This document shows positions 1 through 5,874 of a stretch of DNA of 5,874 nt, piece after piece; position 1 is the first letter of the stretch, and each line of letters opens with the position of its first letter. The stretch is from assembly GCA_965554225.1 (NCBI GenBank), contig CBEVZC010000168.1, positions 1-5,874 on the forward strand. Reading direction: 5' to 3'. Both the position numbers and the translations under genes were made by a program. This stretch comes from BMS3ABIN04 sp965554225. Lineage in GTDB: Bacteria > Bacteroidota > Ignavibacteria > Ignavibacteriales > Melioribacteraceae. The notes beneath the pieces are model-generated. The model was not told the DNA's origin. It worked only from the letters and a program-made list of their open reading frames with translations, and searched no databases.

Positions 1-301
1 TTATTAGATAAAGACCAGATTTTGAGAAAAAAAATTTTACATACAGAATTTTATAAATTCCTTTTTAGATTATTAAACATTTTTATATTTTAAAGATACC
101 TTTTGCTGAGAATTACTGATAACAACAATTGACAGCAAATGATTGATTGTGATTCTTTACTTTTGACATATTTCATAAATTATCAAAAAAAACGAATATT
201 AATTTTTTGTTAAGATTCATAAAAATATTGGAGTAATTATTCTTTCTTACTATCATTACATTATAAATTAATTCATTTAATCACAAATCAAGGGATGCTT
301 T
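1..301. other. AT-rich gene-free leader upstream of the receptor gene
   Basis: No open reading frame of useful size and no RNA gene can be supported here. The stretch is very AT-rich. TTGACA hexamers occur at 129-134 and 163-168, but neither has a convincing -10 box at normal spacing, and I could not place a Bacteroidetes-type TTTG/TAnnTTTG promoter with proper spacing. A small 6-bp inverted repeat at 46-60 is what one expects by chance in such DNA. The region probably carries the promoter and 5' untranslated leader of the receptor gene at 302, but the exact sites are not resolvable by eye. Confidence 0.6.
291..295 (+). promoter_or_regulatory. Ribosome binding site of the TonB-dependent receptor gene
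   Basis: AGGGA lies six bases upstream of the ATG at 302, a good Shine-Dalgarno spacing, and supports that start. It is the clearest ribosome-binding site in the window; the genes at 3882 and 5041 have no comparable purine box. The ATG at 295-297 overlaps this motif but is in another frame and leads nowhere. Confidence 0.65.
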
Positions 302-3043
302 ATGTACAAGATCTACAAATACGCAGTACTATCTCTCCTATTTGTTTCATCAGTTATATTTGCGCAGAAATATACTATTTCGGGTAAAGTAACAGATGAT
401 GCTAACGGAGAAAAATTAGTTGGCGCCAACGTGTTTATTAAAGGGACAACAATTGGTGCGGCTACAACAGCTGACGGTATGTACAAAATTACCGTTGATA
501 AAGGTCAATACACTGTTGTTTGCAGTTATATTGGTTTTGAAAAGCAAGAAGTTAATGTGAACGTAACAAATAATGTTGAACTAAATTTTGCTATGAAAGA
601 ACATGAATTCTCTTTGAATGTTACTGTTCTTGCCGATAGAGCAAAAGAAAGAGAAACTCCGGTTGCTTTTACAAACGTTAGTAAAAAACAAATGGAATAC
701 CAATTAGGTTCAAGAGATATTCCATTGGTCTTAAATACAACTCCTAGTGTTTATGCAACACAACAAGGTGGTGGTGCCGGTGATGCAAGAATAAACATTA
801 GAGGATTTGATCAGAGAAATATAGCCATTATGATTAATGGTGTTCCTGTTAATGATATGGAAAACGGCTGGGTTTATTGGTCAAACTGGGATGGAGTTGG
901 CGATGCTACATCATCTATTCAGGTTCAAAGAGGTATGAGCGCCGTTAACTTGGCAGTTGCTTCAATTGGCGGAACAATGAATATTATAACCGATCCTACT
1001 GCTGCCAAAAGCGGATTCAGATTTAAACAAGAATACGGAAGCGGTACTTTCTTAAAATCAACTCTCACTGCTAATACGGGCTTAATTGATGGGAAGTGGG
1101 CTTTAAGCGGAACTGTAGTAAGAAAATTTGGCGATGGTCTAATTGATAAAACATGGACAGATGCATGGGCATATTATGTTGGTGCAAGCTATAATGTAAA
1201 TAAATCAAATAGATTGGAATTTTATGCTGTAGGTGCTCCTCAGAAACATGGTCAAAATTTGTACAAACAAAACATTGCAGCTTACAGTCATTCATTAGCT
1301 ACAGAACTGGGCTATTCAAAAGCAGCTTTGGATAAATTTAAAGAAAAAGGAAGATTTTATAACGAAAACTGGAATAATGTTAATCCGGGATATCGTGGGC
1401 TACAAGCTTGGAACAGTGATATGTTAACCGGTTCAAGCACAGGTACTCACCCAAGATATGATGCCGGGTTTATTAATGAAAGAGAAAACTTCTTCCATAA
1501 ACCGCAAGTTAACCTAAACTGGTATTCCCAAATGTCCGACCAATTCAGTCTTTATACAACGGCCTATTATTCAGGCGGTACAGGCGGTGGCAGCGGAACT
1601 CTTGGGCATTTAAAATGGGATTACTCGGGACCTTCAAGAATTGCTGATTGGAATGCAACTATTGCGGCGAATAGAGCTAACGCAGATGCAGACGGCAACC
1701 ATATTTCCAGCGGTATCTTAAGAAACAGCAGAAATGACCAATGGACTTTGGGAGCGATTTCTAAAGCTTACTATAAAGTTTCAGATAACTTTAAAACTTC
1801 TGTCGGTATTGATTGGAGAACAGCTTCAATTGATCACTATAGAGAGGTTCGTGACTTATTAGGCGGTGATTATTATGTTAGTACCGCTTCTCAATTCTGG
1901 ACCACTGCAGATCAACAAAGAAGACATTTAGGTCAAAAGTTAAATTATTTCAATACTAACACTGTTGATTGGTTAGGCGGATACGCACAAGCAGAATATA
2001 CGATGGATCAATTTACAATGTATGGTACAGCCGGTTGGTCTCAAATTAAATATTCATTTACCGATCACTTTAAAACTGCTAAAAAATTAGCTGACGGATC
2101 ACCGGATCTAAACAGCGGTGAACTTTATACAGAATCCGATAATATTAGCGGATATCAATTTAAAGGTGGATTAAGCTACAGAATTACTCCTACTGTCGAT
2201 GCGTTTGTAAATGCAGGTTATATTAGTAAAGTTCCTATTTTTGATAATGTTATTAATGATAGAGACGGTTCAAAAGCTGATAATCCTAAAAATGAAAAAT
2301 ATACCGACGTAGAAGCCGGTGTAAATTTGACAGCTTTAGAAAATACTCTTAGCATAAAAGCAAATGTCTATTATTTGAAATGGACTGACAGATCAAAAAC
2401 AACCGGTGTCCAGAATCAAGACGGTACCGAAGGTTTAGTTTTCCTTCAAGGTTTAGCTGCTCAACATATGGGATTTGAATTAGAAGCTAATTACTTACCT
2501 ATCAGACAGCTCAGACTTGGTTTTACAGGCTCTATTGGCGATTGGAAATATACAGACGATGTTAGCGGTCGTTACGCTACTTACACAGCTGGAAATCCTG
2601 ACTTTACTAATTTTAACTTTTATGTAAAAGATTTGAAAGTTGGCAACCAACCACAGAGCTCTTTAATATTCGATTTAACCGTTATACCGTTTAAGGGCCT
2701 TTCATTCAGCGGTATTGTTAAGCATTATATGAATAATTATGCTGATTGGGACCCATTTAGCAGAACAGATCCTACTGACAGAGCACAAAGCTGGAAAACT
2801 CCGGATTTCACAGTTGTAGATTTCCACTTTGCTTATGATCTACCATTTGATTTAGGCGGAACAAGACTACAATTATTCGGTCATGTATTTAATGCACTTG
2901 ATGAAGTATATGTTCAAGATGCTACTGATAACAGTCGTTTTAACGCATTTAAAGATAATGGCAAAACTCACTCTGCAGATGATGCCGAAGTATTTTTGGG
3001 AATTCCGAGAACATTTAATGTTGGTCTTAGTTTAGCTTACTAA
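302..3043 (+). CDS. TonB-dependent outer-membrane receptor with N-terminal carboxypeptidase-regulatory-like domain
   Basis: This complete 913-residue protein is predicted to be an outer-membrane, TonB/ExbB/ExbD-energised importer. Residues 1-21 form a Sec signal peptide (short basic start, hydrophobic core, cleavage after FA before Q22). Residues 24-98 look like a carboxypeptidase-D regulatory-like beta-sandwich (SGKVTD, GANVFIKGT, T-A-D-G-MY, SYIGF), common in FCB-group receptors. Residues 106-112 (NVTVLAD) are a possible TonB-box-like strand. Residues about 117-235 are the plug, with the INIRGFDQRN (164-173) and MINGVPVNDMENG (177-189) signatures and an IGGTMNI end. The rest is an aromatic-rich beta-barrel; the C-terminus ...LSLAY ends in an aromatic residue, as expected for BAM-assembled barrels, after a late N-A-L-D-E-VY stretch typical of the last strands. 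The length is shorter than most SusC proteins and no SusD-like lipoprotein follows, so a glycan role is not indicated. The substrate cannot be told. It appears monocistronic, with its own RBS and terminator. Confidence 0.95.
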   Translation: MYKIYKYAVLSLLFVSSVIFAQKYTISGKVTDDANGEKLVGANVFIKGTTIGAATTADGMYKITVDKGQYTVVCSYIGFEKQEVNVNVTNNVELNFAMKEHEFSLNVTVLADRAKERETPVAFTNVSKKQMEYQLGSRDIPLVLNTTPSVYATQQGGGAGDARINIRGFDQRNIAIMINGVPVNDMENGWVYWSNWDGVGDATSSIQVQRGMSAVNLAVASIGGTMNIITDPTAAKSGFRFKQEYGSGTFLKSTLTANTGLIDGKWALSGTVVRKFGDGLIDKTWTDAWAYYVGASYNVNKSNRLEFYAVGAPQKHGQNLYKQNIAAYSHSLATELGYSKAALDKFKEKGRFYNENWNNVNPGYRGLQAWNSDMLTGSSTGTHPRYDAGFINERENFFHKPQVNLNWYSQMSDQFSLYTTAYYSGGTGGGSGTLGHLKWDYSGPSRIADWNATIAANRANADADGNHISSGILRNSRNDQWTLGAISKAYYKVSDNFKTSVGIDWRTASIDHYREVRDLLGGDYYVSTASQFWTTADQQRRHLGQKLNYFNTNTVDWLGGYAQAEYTMDQFTMYGTAGWSQIKYSFTDHFKTAKKLADGSPDLNSGELYTESDNISGYQFKGGLSYRITPTVDAFVNAGYISKVPIFDNVINDRDGSKADNPKNEKYTDVEAGVNLTALENTLSIKANVYYLKWTDRSKTTGVQNQDGTEGLVFLQGLAAQHMGFELEANYLPIRQLRLGFTGSIGDWKYTDDVSGRYATYTAGNPDFTNFNFYVKDLKVGNQPQSSLIFDLTVIPFKGLSFSGIVKHYMNNYADWDPFSRTDPTDRAQSWKTPDFTVVDFHFAYDLPFDLGGTRLQLFGHVFNALDEVYVQDATDNSRFNAFKDNGKTHSADDAEVFLGIPRTFNVGLSLAY

Positions 3044-3067
3044 GTCTATTTCTATTTTTGTTTAGCT

Positions 3068-3096
3068 AAAAGTCCGGCAGATGCCGGACTTTTTTT
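3068..3096 (+). terminator. Intrinsic (Rho-independent) terminator of the receptor gene
   Basis: AGTCCGGC (3071-3078) pairs perfectly with GCCGGACT (3083-3090) around the tetraloop AGAT. A run of six T follows (3091-3096), and AAA at 3068-3070 can extend the stem into it. It begins 25 bases after the receptor stop codon. The GC-rich stem stands out from the AT-rich surroundings, so this should end the receptor transcript and isolate it from the genes downstream. Confidence 0.9.
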
Positions 3097-3134
3097 ATAT
3101 TTGCTATTTCTTTTTATTATTCATCGTAAAGAGA

Positions 3135-3187
3135 AGATGCCCAACTTTTCTCTCCTAAGAGAGGCAAGTAAAAAAAGTTGGGCATCT
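3135..3187. repeat. Long nested inverted repeat in the intergenic region
   Basis: A 15-base arm at 3135-3149 (AGATGCCCAACTTTT) is perfectly complementary to 3173-3187. The 23-base interior contains a second hairpin, CTCTC (3150-3154) with GAGAG (3159-3163) around CTAA. No T-run follows the right arm on the plus strand, and none follows immediately on the minus strand, so it is not a standard terminator; one already stands at 3068-3096. The nested palindrome resembles REP- or MITE-like intergenic palindromes. Whether it is repeated elsewhere in the genome cannot be seen here. Confidence 0.75.
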
Positions 3188-3243
3188 AAATTATAATTTA
3201 CATTGAGTCTGACCTTCCCATAGAACTTTTTTTATCTTGTGCG

Positions 3244-3284
3244 AAAAATATCCCGTAATTTTTGAAATTAAATGGGAAATTTTT
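3244..3284. repeat. Imperfect AT-rich stem-loop upstream of the truncated phosphodiesterase copy
   Basis: AAAAATATCCC (3244-3254) pairs with GGGAAATTTTT (3274-3284) with one mismatch in 11. The loop contains a small inner stem, AATTT (3257-3261) with AAATT (3265-3269). It lies 60 bases before the ATG at 3345, inside what should be the promoter and leader of the broken gene. Its left arm carries TATCCCGTAA (3249-3258), which recurs at 3822-3831 in the hairpin before the ATPase gene. Low complexity makes chance formation possible. Confidence 0.4.
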
Positions 3285-3344
3285 ATCTATTTTTAATGTA
3301 AGAAACTTCTTAAATAAACAACCAAAATATTTCATGAGAACATT

Positions 3345-3449
3345 ATGAAAAAAATACTCTCTTTTTATTTTTACTTATTTATTTTTATATCTTTTTTAAC
3401 AGCTCAGCCAAAACCTTACGTTTTGCTAATATCTTTTGATGGTTTTTGG
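3345..3449 (+). pseudogene. Truncated 5' remnant of an ENPP-like phosphodiesterase gene
   Basis: From the ATG at 3345 the reading frame encodes a signal peptide and the first strand of an alkaline-phosphatase-superfamily phosphodiesterase. Its residues 13-34 match residues 12-33 of the protein starting at 5041 at 17 of 22 positions, including TAQ at the predicted cleavage site, KPYVLL and the metal-binding aspartate in SFDGF. Similarity ends abruptly after GF (one shared W may remain, with one codon lost). The frame then continues through unrelated DNA to a stop at 3564-3566, giving a 73-residue product without the nucleophile or any other metal ligand, so it cannot be an active enzyme. Over the 48 bases 3399-3446 compared with 5092-5139 I count 38 identities; six of the ten differences are silent third-position changes. 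The copies therefore diverged as functional paralogues before this one was cut. The alternative, a real short secreted peptide, seems unlikely. Confidence 0.8.
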
Positions 3450-3471
3450 AAAAAAACACTCTTGCTCTGTT

Positions 3472-3509
3472 ATTCCGGTTTTCATCGTTTTTTGATGAAA
3501 TACCGGAAT
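3472..3509. repeat. Inverted repeat (stem-loop) just inside the junction with the broken gene
   Basis: ATTCCGGTTTTCATC (3472-3486) pairs with GATGAAATACCGGAAT (3494-3509) over the full arm, with a single one-base bulge, around the loop GTTTTTT. It starts 23 bases after phosphodiesterase similarity is lost. It has no following T-run on either strand. The CCGG-containing arms recur in part in the next 60 bases (CCGGTAT at 3529-3535 and 3550-3556), so the segment may consist of related palindromic units. Confidence 0.65.
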
Positions 3510-3817
3510 CTATTAGATAGTTTAGGTGCCGGTATTGAAAAAACGCAAACCGGTATGCTAAAATAATATCCGAGAACCACTTTGTTTTCAGTATATATTT
3601 AACGTAACGAATGATAAACATATTATTGATGCGACCAGTGGAATATTCCAGGATTCCCGGACTGCCAGGGTTTGGTATGGCAAAGAAAGATGTTGGAGTA
3701 CACCGGTTGTGTTTGAGTTCTAGGGATTGCAACAAAGTAAAAAACAATTATCAATTTCGAACAAGGAATTTCCAATCTCAAATTTTAAAAATAAAAAACA
3801 AAGAAAAAATATGATTA

Positions 3818-3868
3818 AAATTATCCCGTAAAATCCAAAGCCAGACTTTAAATTTTACGGAATAATTT
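3818..3868. repeat. Long stem-loop immediately before the ATPase start codon
   Basis: AAATTATCCCGTAAAAT (3818-3834) pairs with ATTTTACGGAATAATTT (3852-3868), 16 of 17 positions, and an inner stem AAAG (3837-3840) with CTTT (3846-3849) closes a five-base loop. The structure ends 13 bases before the ATG at 3882, so it overlaps the expected promoter and 5' leader. It could be an operator for a dimeric regulator, a translation-modulating leader hairpin, or the end of an inserted element. The sequence alone does not decide between these. It lacks a T-run typical of a terminator. Confidence 0.6.
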
Positions 3869-3881
3869 ATATATTGAAACC

Positions 3882-5039
3882 ATGATAAAACGAGTTATAG
3901 AAAATAAATTTTTAAAATTATTTAAAAGCTTTCCATGTGTAGCTTTAATTGGACCAAGACAAGTTGGGAAAACAACGCTTGTAAAAGAAATTCAAAAACA
4001 AATAAAATCAGATAGCATTTATCTTGACTTAGAATTAACGAGTGATTTTAACAAACTTCTGGATGCCGAAACATTTCTATCACAAAATATTTCAAAGACA
4101 ATAATAATTGATGAAGTTCAGAGGAAAAAAGATTTATTCCCATTATTGCGCGCATTAATTGATAAAAACAAAAAGAAAGCAAAATTAATTTTGCTGGGTT
4201 CTGCAAGTCCGGATTTACTTAGAGATAGTTCTGAAACATTAGCCGGCAGAATTGCATATTTGGAATTAACTCCTTTTGTAATTCCTGAAATAATTAACAA
4301 ATATAGTATAGAACGGTTATGGATTCAAGGTGGATTCCCTGATGCTTTTTTGCAAAAAGATATTTGGGAAGAATGGATGAGAAATTTTGTTTCAACTTAT
4401 CTGGAAAAAGATCTACCTCAATTGGGTTTTTCCGCCGATAGACTAACAGCACAGAGATTATGGACAATGATTGCGCATAATCACGGCAGCTTGATTAATT
4501 ATTCCGAGTTTAGTAAAAGTTTAGAAATTAGCGTTCCAACTGTTAAAAAATACATTAATTTTTTAGAAAGTGCTTTTCTAGTTAGGCAATTGGAATCATA
4601 TCATTTTAACATAAAAAAAAGAGTTGTTAAATCTCCCAAAATTTATATTCGCGATTCGGGAATTTTACATTATTTATTAGGTTTACATAATTTAAATGAA
4701 ATACTAGGATATCCTAAAATGGGTTCATCCTGGGAGGGATTTATTATAGAACAAATTCAAGCTCTTTTACCTAAACATTTACACATATACTTTTACAGAA
4801 CTAGCGATGGGTCAGAACTCGATCTCGTTATTGAAAAAGGTGGTCATCCTTATGTAGGAATTGAAATTAAATATGGTTCTAACGTAAGACCGGTCAAAGG
4901 AAATACAGAAGCAATAAAAGCTCTAAAAACTAAACACAATTTTGTTATTATTAAAAATGATGAAGACTATTTATTAAGTAATGGATTTAGAGTTTGTGGA
5001 ATTAATTTTTTTATTAAACAATATTTGCCGAGTTTTTGA
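3882..5039 (+). CDS. AAA_14/DUF4143-family ATPase with PD-(D/E)XK-like C-terminal region
   Basis: This complete 385-residue protein has the usual length for its family. Walker A is GPRQVGKT (24-31), Walker B is IIIDEVQ (74-80), a sensor-like strand is LILLGSAS (102-109), followed by LAGR (120-123), ELTPF (128-132) and the family signature WIQGGFP (147-153). Residues about 165-330 form the DUF4143 part: TYLEKDLP (172-179), a winged-helix-like stretch (about 203-240), IRDSGILHYLLG (256-267) and SWEGFIIEQ (283-291). ELD (312-314) and EIK (328-330) match the E-x-D...E-x-K pattern of PD-(D/E)XK nucleases, so an active or relic nuclease fold is plausible. No signal peptide; cytoplasmic. The ATG is supported by the family-typical start MIKRVIENKF. 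No strong Shine-Dalgarno site is visible. Hand-sampled lines look more AT-rich (about 30% GC) than the genes on either side (about 38%), consistent with transfer. The cellular role of these ATPases is not established; relatives are often multicopy and patchily distributed. Confidence 0.93.
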   Translation: MIKRVIENKFLKLFKSFPCVALIGPRQVGKTTLVKEIQKQIKSDSIYLDLELTSDFNKLLDAETFLSQNISKTIIIDEVQRKKDLFPLLRALIDKNKKKAKLILLGSASPDLLRDSSETLAGRIAYLELTPFVIPEIINKYSIERLWIQGGFPDAFLQKDIWEEWMRNFVSTYLEKDLPQLGFSADRLTAQRLWTMIAHNHGSLINYSEFSKSLEISVPTVKKYINFLESAFLVRQLESYHFNIKKRVVKSPKIYIRDSGILHYLLGLHNLNEILGYPKMGSSWEGFIIEQIQALLPKHLHIYFYRTSDGSELDLVIEKGGHPYVGIEIKYGSNVRPVKGNTEAIKALKTKHNFVIIKNDEDYLLSNGFRVCGINFFIKQYLPSF

Positions 5040-5040
5040 T

Positions 5041-5874
5041 ATGAAACTTTCCAAAGTAATCTTAGTCTTTTTTATTTTAATCTCAATCATTACAGCTCAA
5101 TCTAAACCATATGTTTTACTGGTTTCTTTTGATGGATTTAGATGGGATTATTCAAACAGAGGAATTACACCGAATCTGCAAAAGATGAAAGACGAAGGAG
5201 TTTGGGCTTCATCGCTTCAGCCCACTTATCCGTCAAAAACATTTCCTAACCATTATTCAATCATTACCGGTGAATATATTGACCACCATGGAATTATTGC
5301 CAATCATTTTACAAACCCGTTTACAGGAGAGGTTTATAGTTTGAGTGATTCTTCAGCCGTAAGAAACAGTAAATGGTATTTGGGAGAACCGTTCTGGACA
5401 ACTGCGGAAAGACAAGGGATTATTTCAGCAAGTTATTTTTGGCCCGGCTCTGAACAACATCTTAGTTATAGACATCCGACCTACTTTGAGAAGTACGACC
5501 ATTACAGACCTCACAAAACAAGCGTCGAAGGAGTTTTAAACTGGCTGCAGCTCCCATACGCAAAAAGACCGCACTTTATCACTCTTTATTTTCACGACAC
5601 CGATGATAAAGGTCATAGATACGGCCCAAACTCCCTCGAAGTAAACAAAGCTATAATGAGTCTGGATTCTGTTGTTGGTTATATCTATAACGGTTTTGAA
5701 AGAATAGGTATGAAAGACAGTATAAATGTAATCATTGTTTCAGATCATGGAATGACCGAAATTGATAAGAATAAAATTATAGACGTTCAGAAAATGCTTA
5801 AAGGATATCAATATAAAATGGAAGGTGAAAAACCGTTTGTTTTATTAAAACCAAATAAAGCTGACTTTGATTCG
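5041..5874 (+). CDS. Secreted nucleotide pyrophosphatase/phosphodiesterase (ENPP-like, alkaline phosphatase superfamily), 3' end outside the window
   Basis: The first 278 codons are present, open to the window edge. Residues 1-19 are a Sec signal peptide (cleavage after TA before Q20), so the enzyme should work in the periplasm or outside. Expected chemistry is two-metal hydrolysis of phosphodiester or pyrophosphate bonds, for example in nucleotides. By comparison with bacterial and mammalian NPP enzymes: D31 in SFDGF is a metal ligand; T67 in PSKTFPNHY is the nucleophile; N88 in HGIIAN is the phosphate-contacting asparagine; D188 and H192 in DDKGHRYGP, and D255-H256 in SDHGM, are further ligands. 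The last metal-binding histidine lies beyond the window. All catalytic residues in view are intact. The ATG is one base after the ATPase stop (TGA-T-ATG), with only a weak GAG as ribosome site, so translational coupling is likely. Substrate cannot be assigned; no symbol is justified. Confidence 0.93.
   Translation, partial: MKLSKVILVFFILISIITAQSKPYVLLVSFDGFRWDYSNRGITPNLQKMKDEGVWASSLQPTYPSKTFPNHYSIITGEYIDHHGIIANHFTNPFTGEVYSLSDSSAVRNSKWYLGEPFWTTAERQGIISASYFWPGSEQHLSYRHPTYFEKYDHYRPHKTSVEGVLNWLQLPYAKRPHFITLYFHDTDDKGHRYGPNSLEVNKAIMSLDSVVGYIYNGFERIGMKDSINVIIVSDHGMTEIDKNKIIDVQKMLKGYQYKMEGEKPFVLLKPNKADFDS

Larger units (their letters stand above)
3450..3881. other. Gene-free, palindrome-rich segment between the phosphodiesterase remnant and the ATPase gene
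   Basis: Nothing in this stretch reads as a believable protein. Short open frames exist on both strands (3611-3814 plus; 3385-3747 minus), but they overlap, lack recognisable domains and cross stem-loops. The left part holds the hairpin at 3472-3509 and a weaker one in which TTTAG...CCGGT (3521-3533) pairs with ACCGG...CTAAA (3549-3562). The middle holds a perfect 12-base palindrome at 3639-3650 (TGGAATATTCCA) and a locally GC-richer stretch (about 3650-3715). The right part holds the hairpin at 3818-3868. Its composition and the sharp loss of similarity at 3449 suggest imported or repeat DNA, possibly debris of a non-autonomous element. That origin is inference. Confidence 0.5.

Noticed and set aside
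98..160. Possible thiamine-pyrophosphate riboswitch, suggested by GCTGAGAA followed by ACTGATAACAA
   Set aside because: The second conserved block (CCTGA...GGATAATGCC...GCG.AGGGA) and the closing stems are absent, and the resemblance is limited to one short motif.
129..168. Two TTGACA hexamers as -35 boxes
   Set aside because: Neither is followed by a TATAAT-like hexamer at 16-18 bases, and sigma factors of this group usually do not use this consensus.
1071..1295. 74-codon minus-strand frame inside the receptor gene
   Set aside because: It is fully antisense to a clearly coding beta-barrel region, so it is a shadow frame.
3385..3747. 120-residue open frame on the minus strand covering the broken gene and the palindromic block
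   Set aside because: It runs antisense through the phosphodiesterase remnant and two hairpins, has no recognisable domain, and no ribosome site is evident. It is best explained as a chance frame across repeat DNA.
3611..3814. 67-codon plus-strand open frame
   Set aside because: It overlaps the minus-strand frame, begins in non-coding sequence, shows no domain, and ends in a low-complexity lysine-rich tail encoded by A-rich DNA.
3811..3831. Six-codon open frame (MIKIIP) ahead of the ATPase, as a leader peptide
   Set aside because: It is too short, runs into the left arm of the hairpin, and has no regulatory codon bias. Its similarity to the ATPase N-terminus is only three residues.
4118..4300. 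60-codon minus-strand frame inside the ATPase gene
   Set aside because: It is antisense to the Walker B and sensor region of a clear ATPase, so it is a shadow frame.
3450..5040. Insertion sequence or transposon with target-site duplication
   Set aside because: No transposase or integrase, no matching terminal inverted repeats at both ends and no exact short direct repeat were found. The shared phosphodiesterase ends have diverged too far to be a target duplication.
3882..5874. A two-gene defence or toxin-antitoxin system
   Set aside because: The second gene is a secreted enzyme with a signal peptide, not a cytoplasmic effector, and the adjacency is explained by insertion beside a pre-existing paralogue.

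Overview
The window reads as chromosomal DNA of an AT-rich Gram-negative bacterium from the Bacteroidetes/Chlorobi/Ignavibacteria (FCB) group. Three things point there: a TonB-dependent receptor with an N-terminal carboxypeptidase-regulatory-like domain, a secreted nucleotide pyrophosphatase/phosphodiesterase, and an AAA_14/DUF4143 ATPase. Ribosome-binding sites are weak. The group assignment is inference; no rRNA or other phylogenetic marker is present.

Layout: 1-301 is an AT-rich leader with no gene. 302-3043 encodes a complete 913-residue TonB-dependent outer-membrane receptor, closed by a textbook intrinsic terminator at 3068-3096. 3100-3344 is non-coding and holds two stem-loops, at 3135-3187 and 3244-3284. 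At 3345 a gene begins that matches the first 33 residues of the phosphodiesterase at 5041, but the similarity stops at about 3449. From there to 3881 lies non-coding, palindrome-rich DNA. 3882-5039 encodes a complete 385-residue ATPase (AAA_14 + DUF4143, with a PD-(D/E)XK-like C-terminal end). One base after its stop, a full 5' end of an alkaline-phosphatase-superfamily phosphodiesterase (ENPP-like) begins at 5041 and runs off the right edge.

The receptor looks like an independent transcription unit. The ATPase and the phosphodiesterase are arranged like a two-gene unit (TGA-T-ATG), but their family functions suggest no shared pathway. The most interesting feature is that a truncated phosphodiesterase paralogue and an intact one bracket the ATPase and its palindrome-rich leader. 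This looks like a former tandem pair into which a more AT-rich cassette was inserted, deleting most of the first copy. I see no tRNA, rRNA, CRISPR array, recognisable transposase or integrase, and no convincing new multi-gene system.
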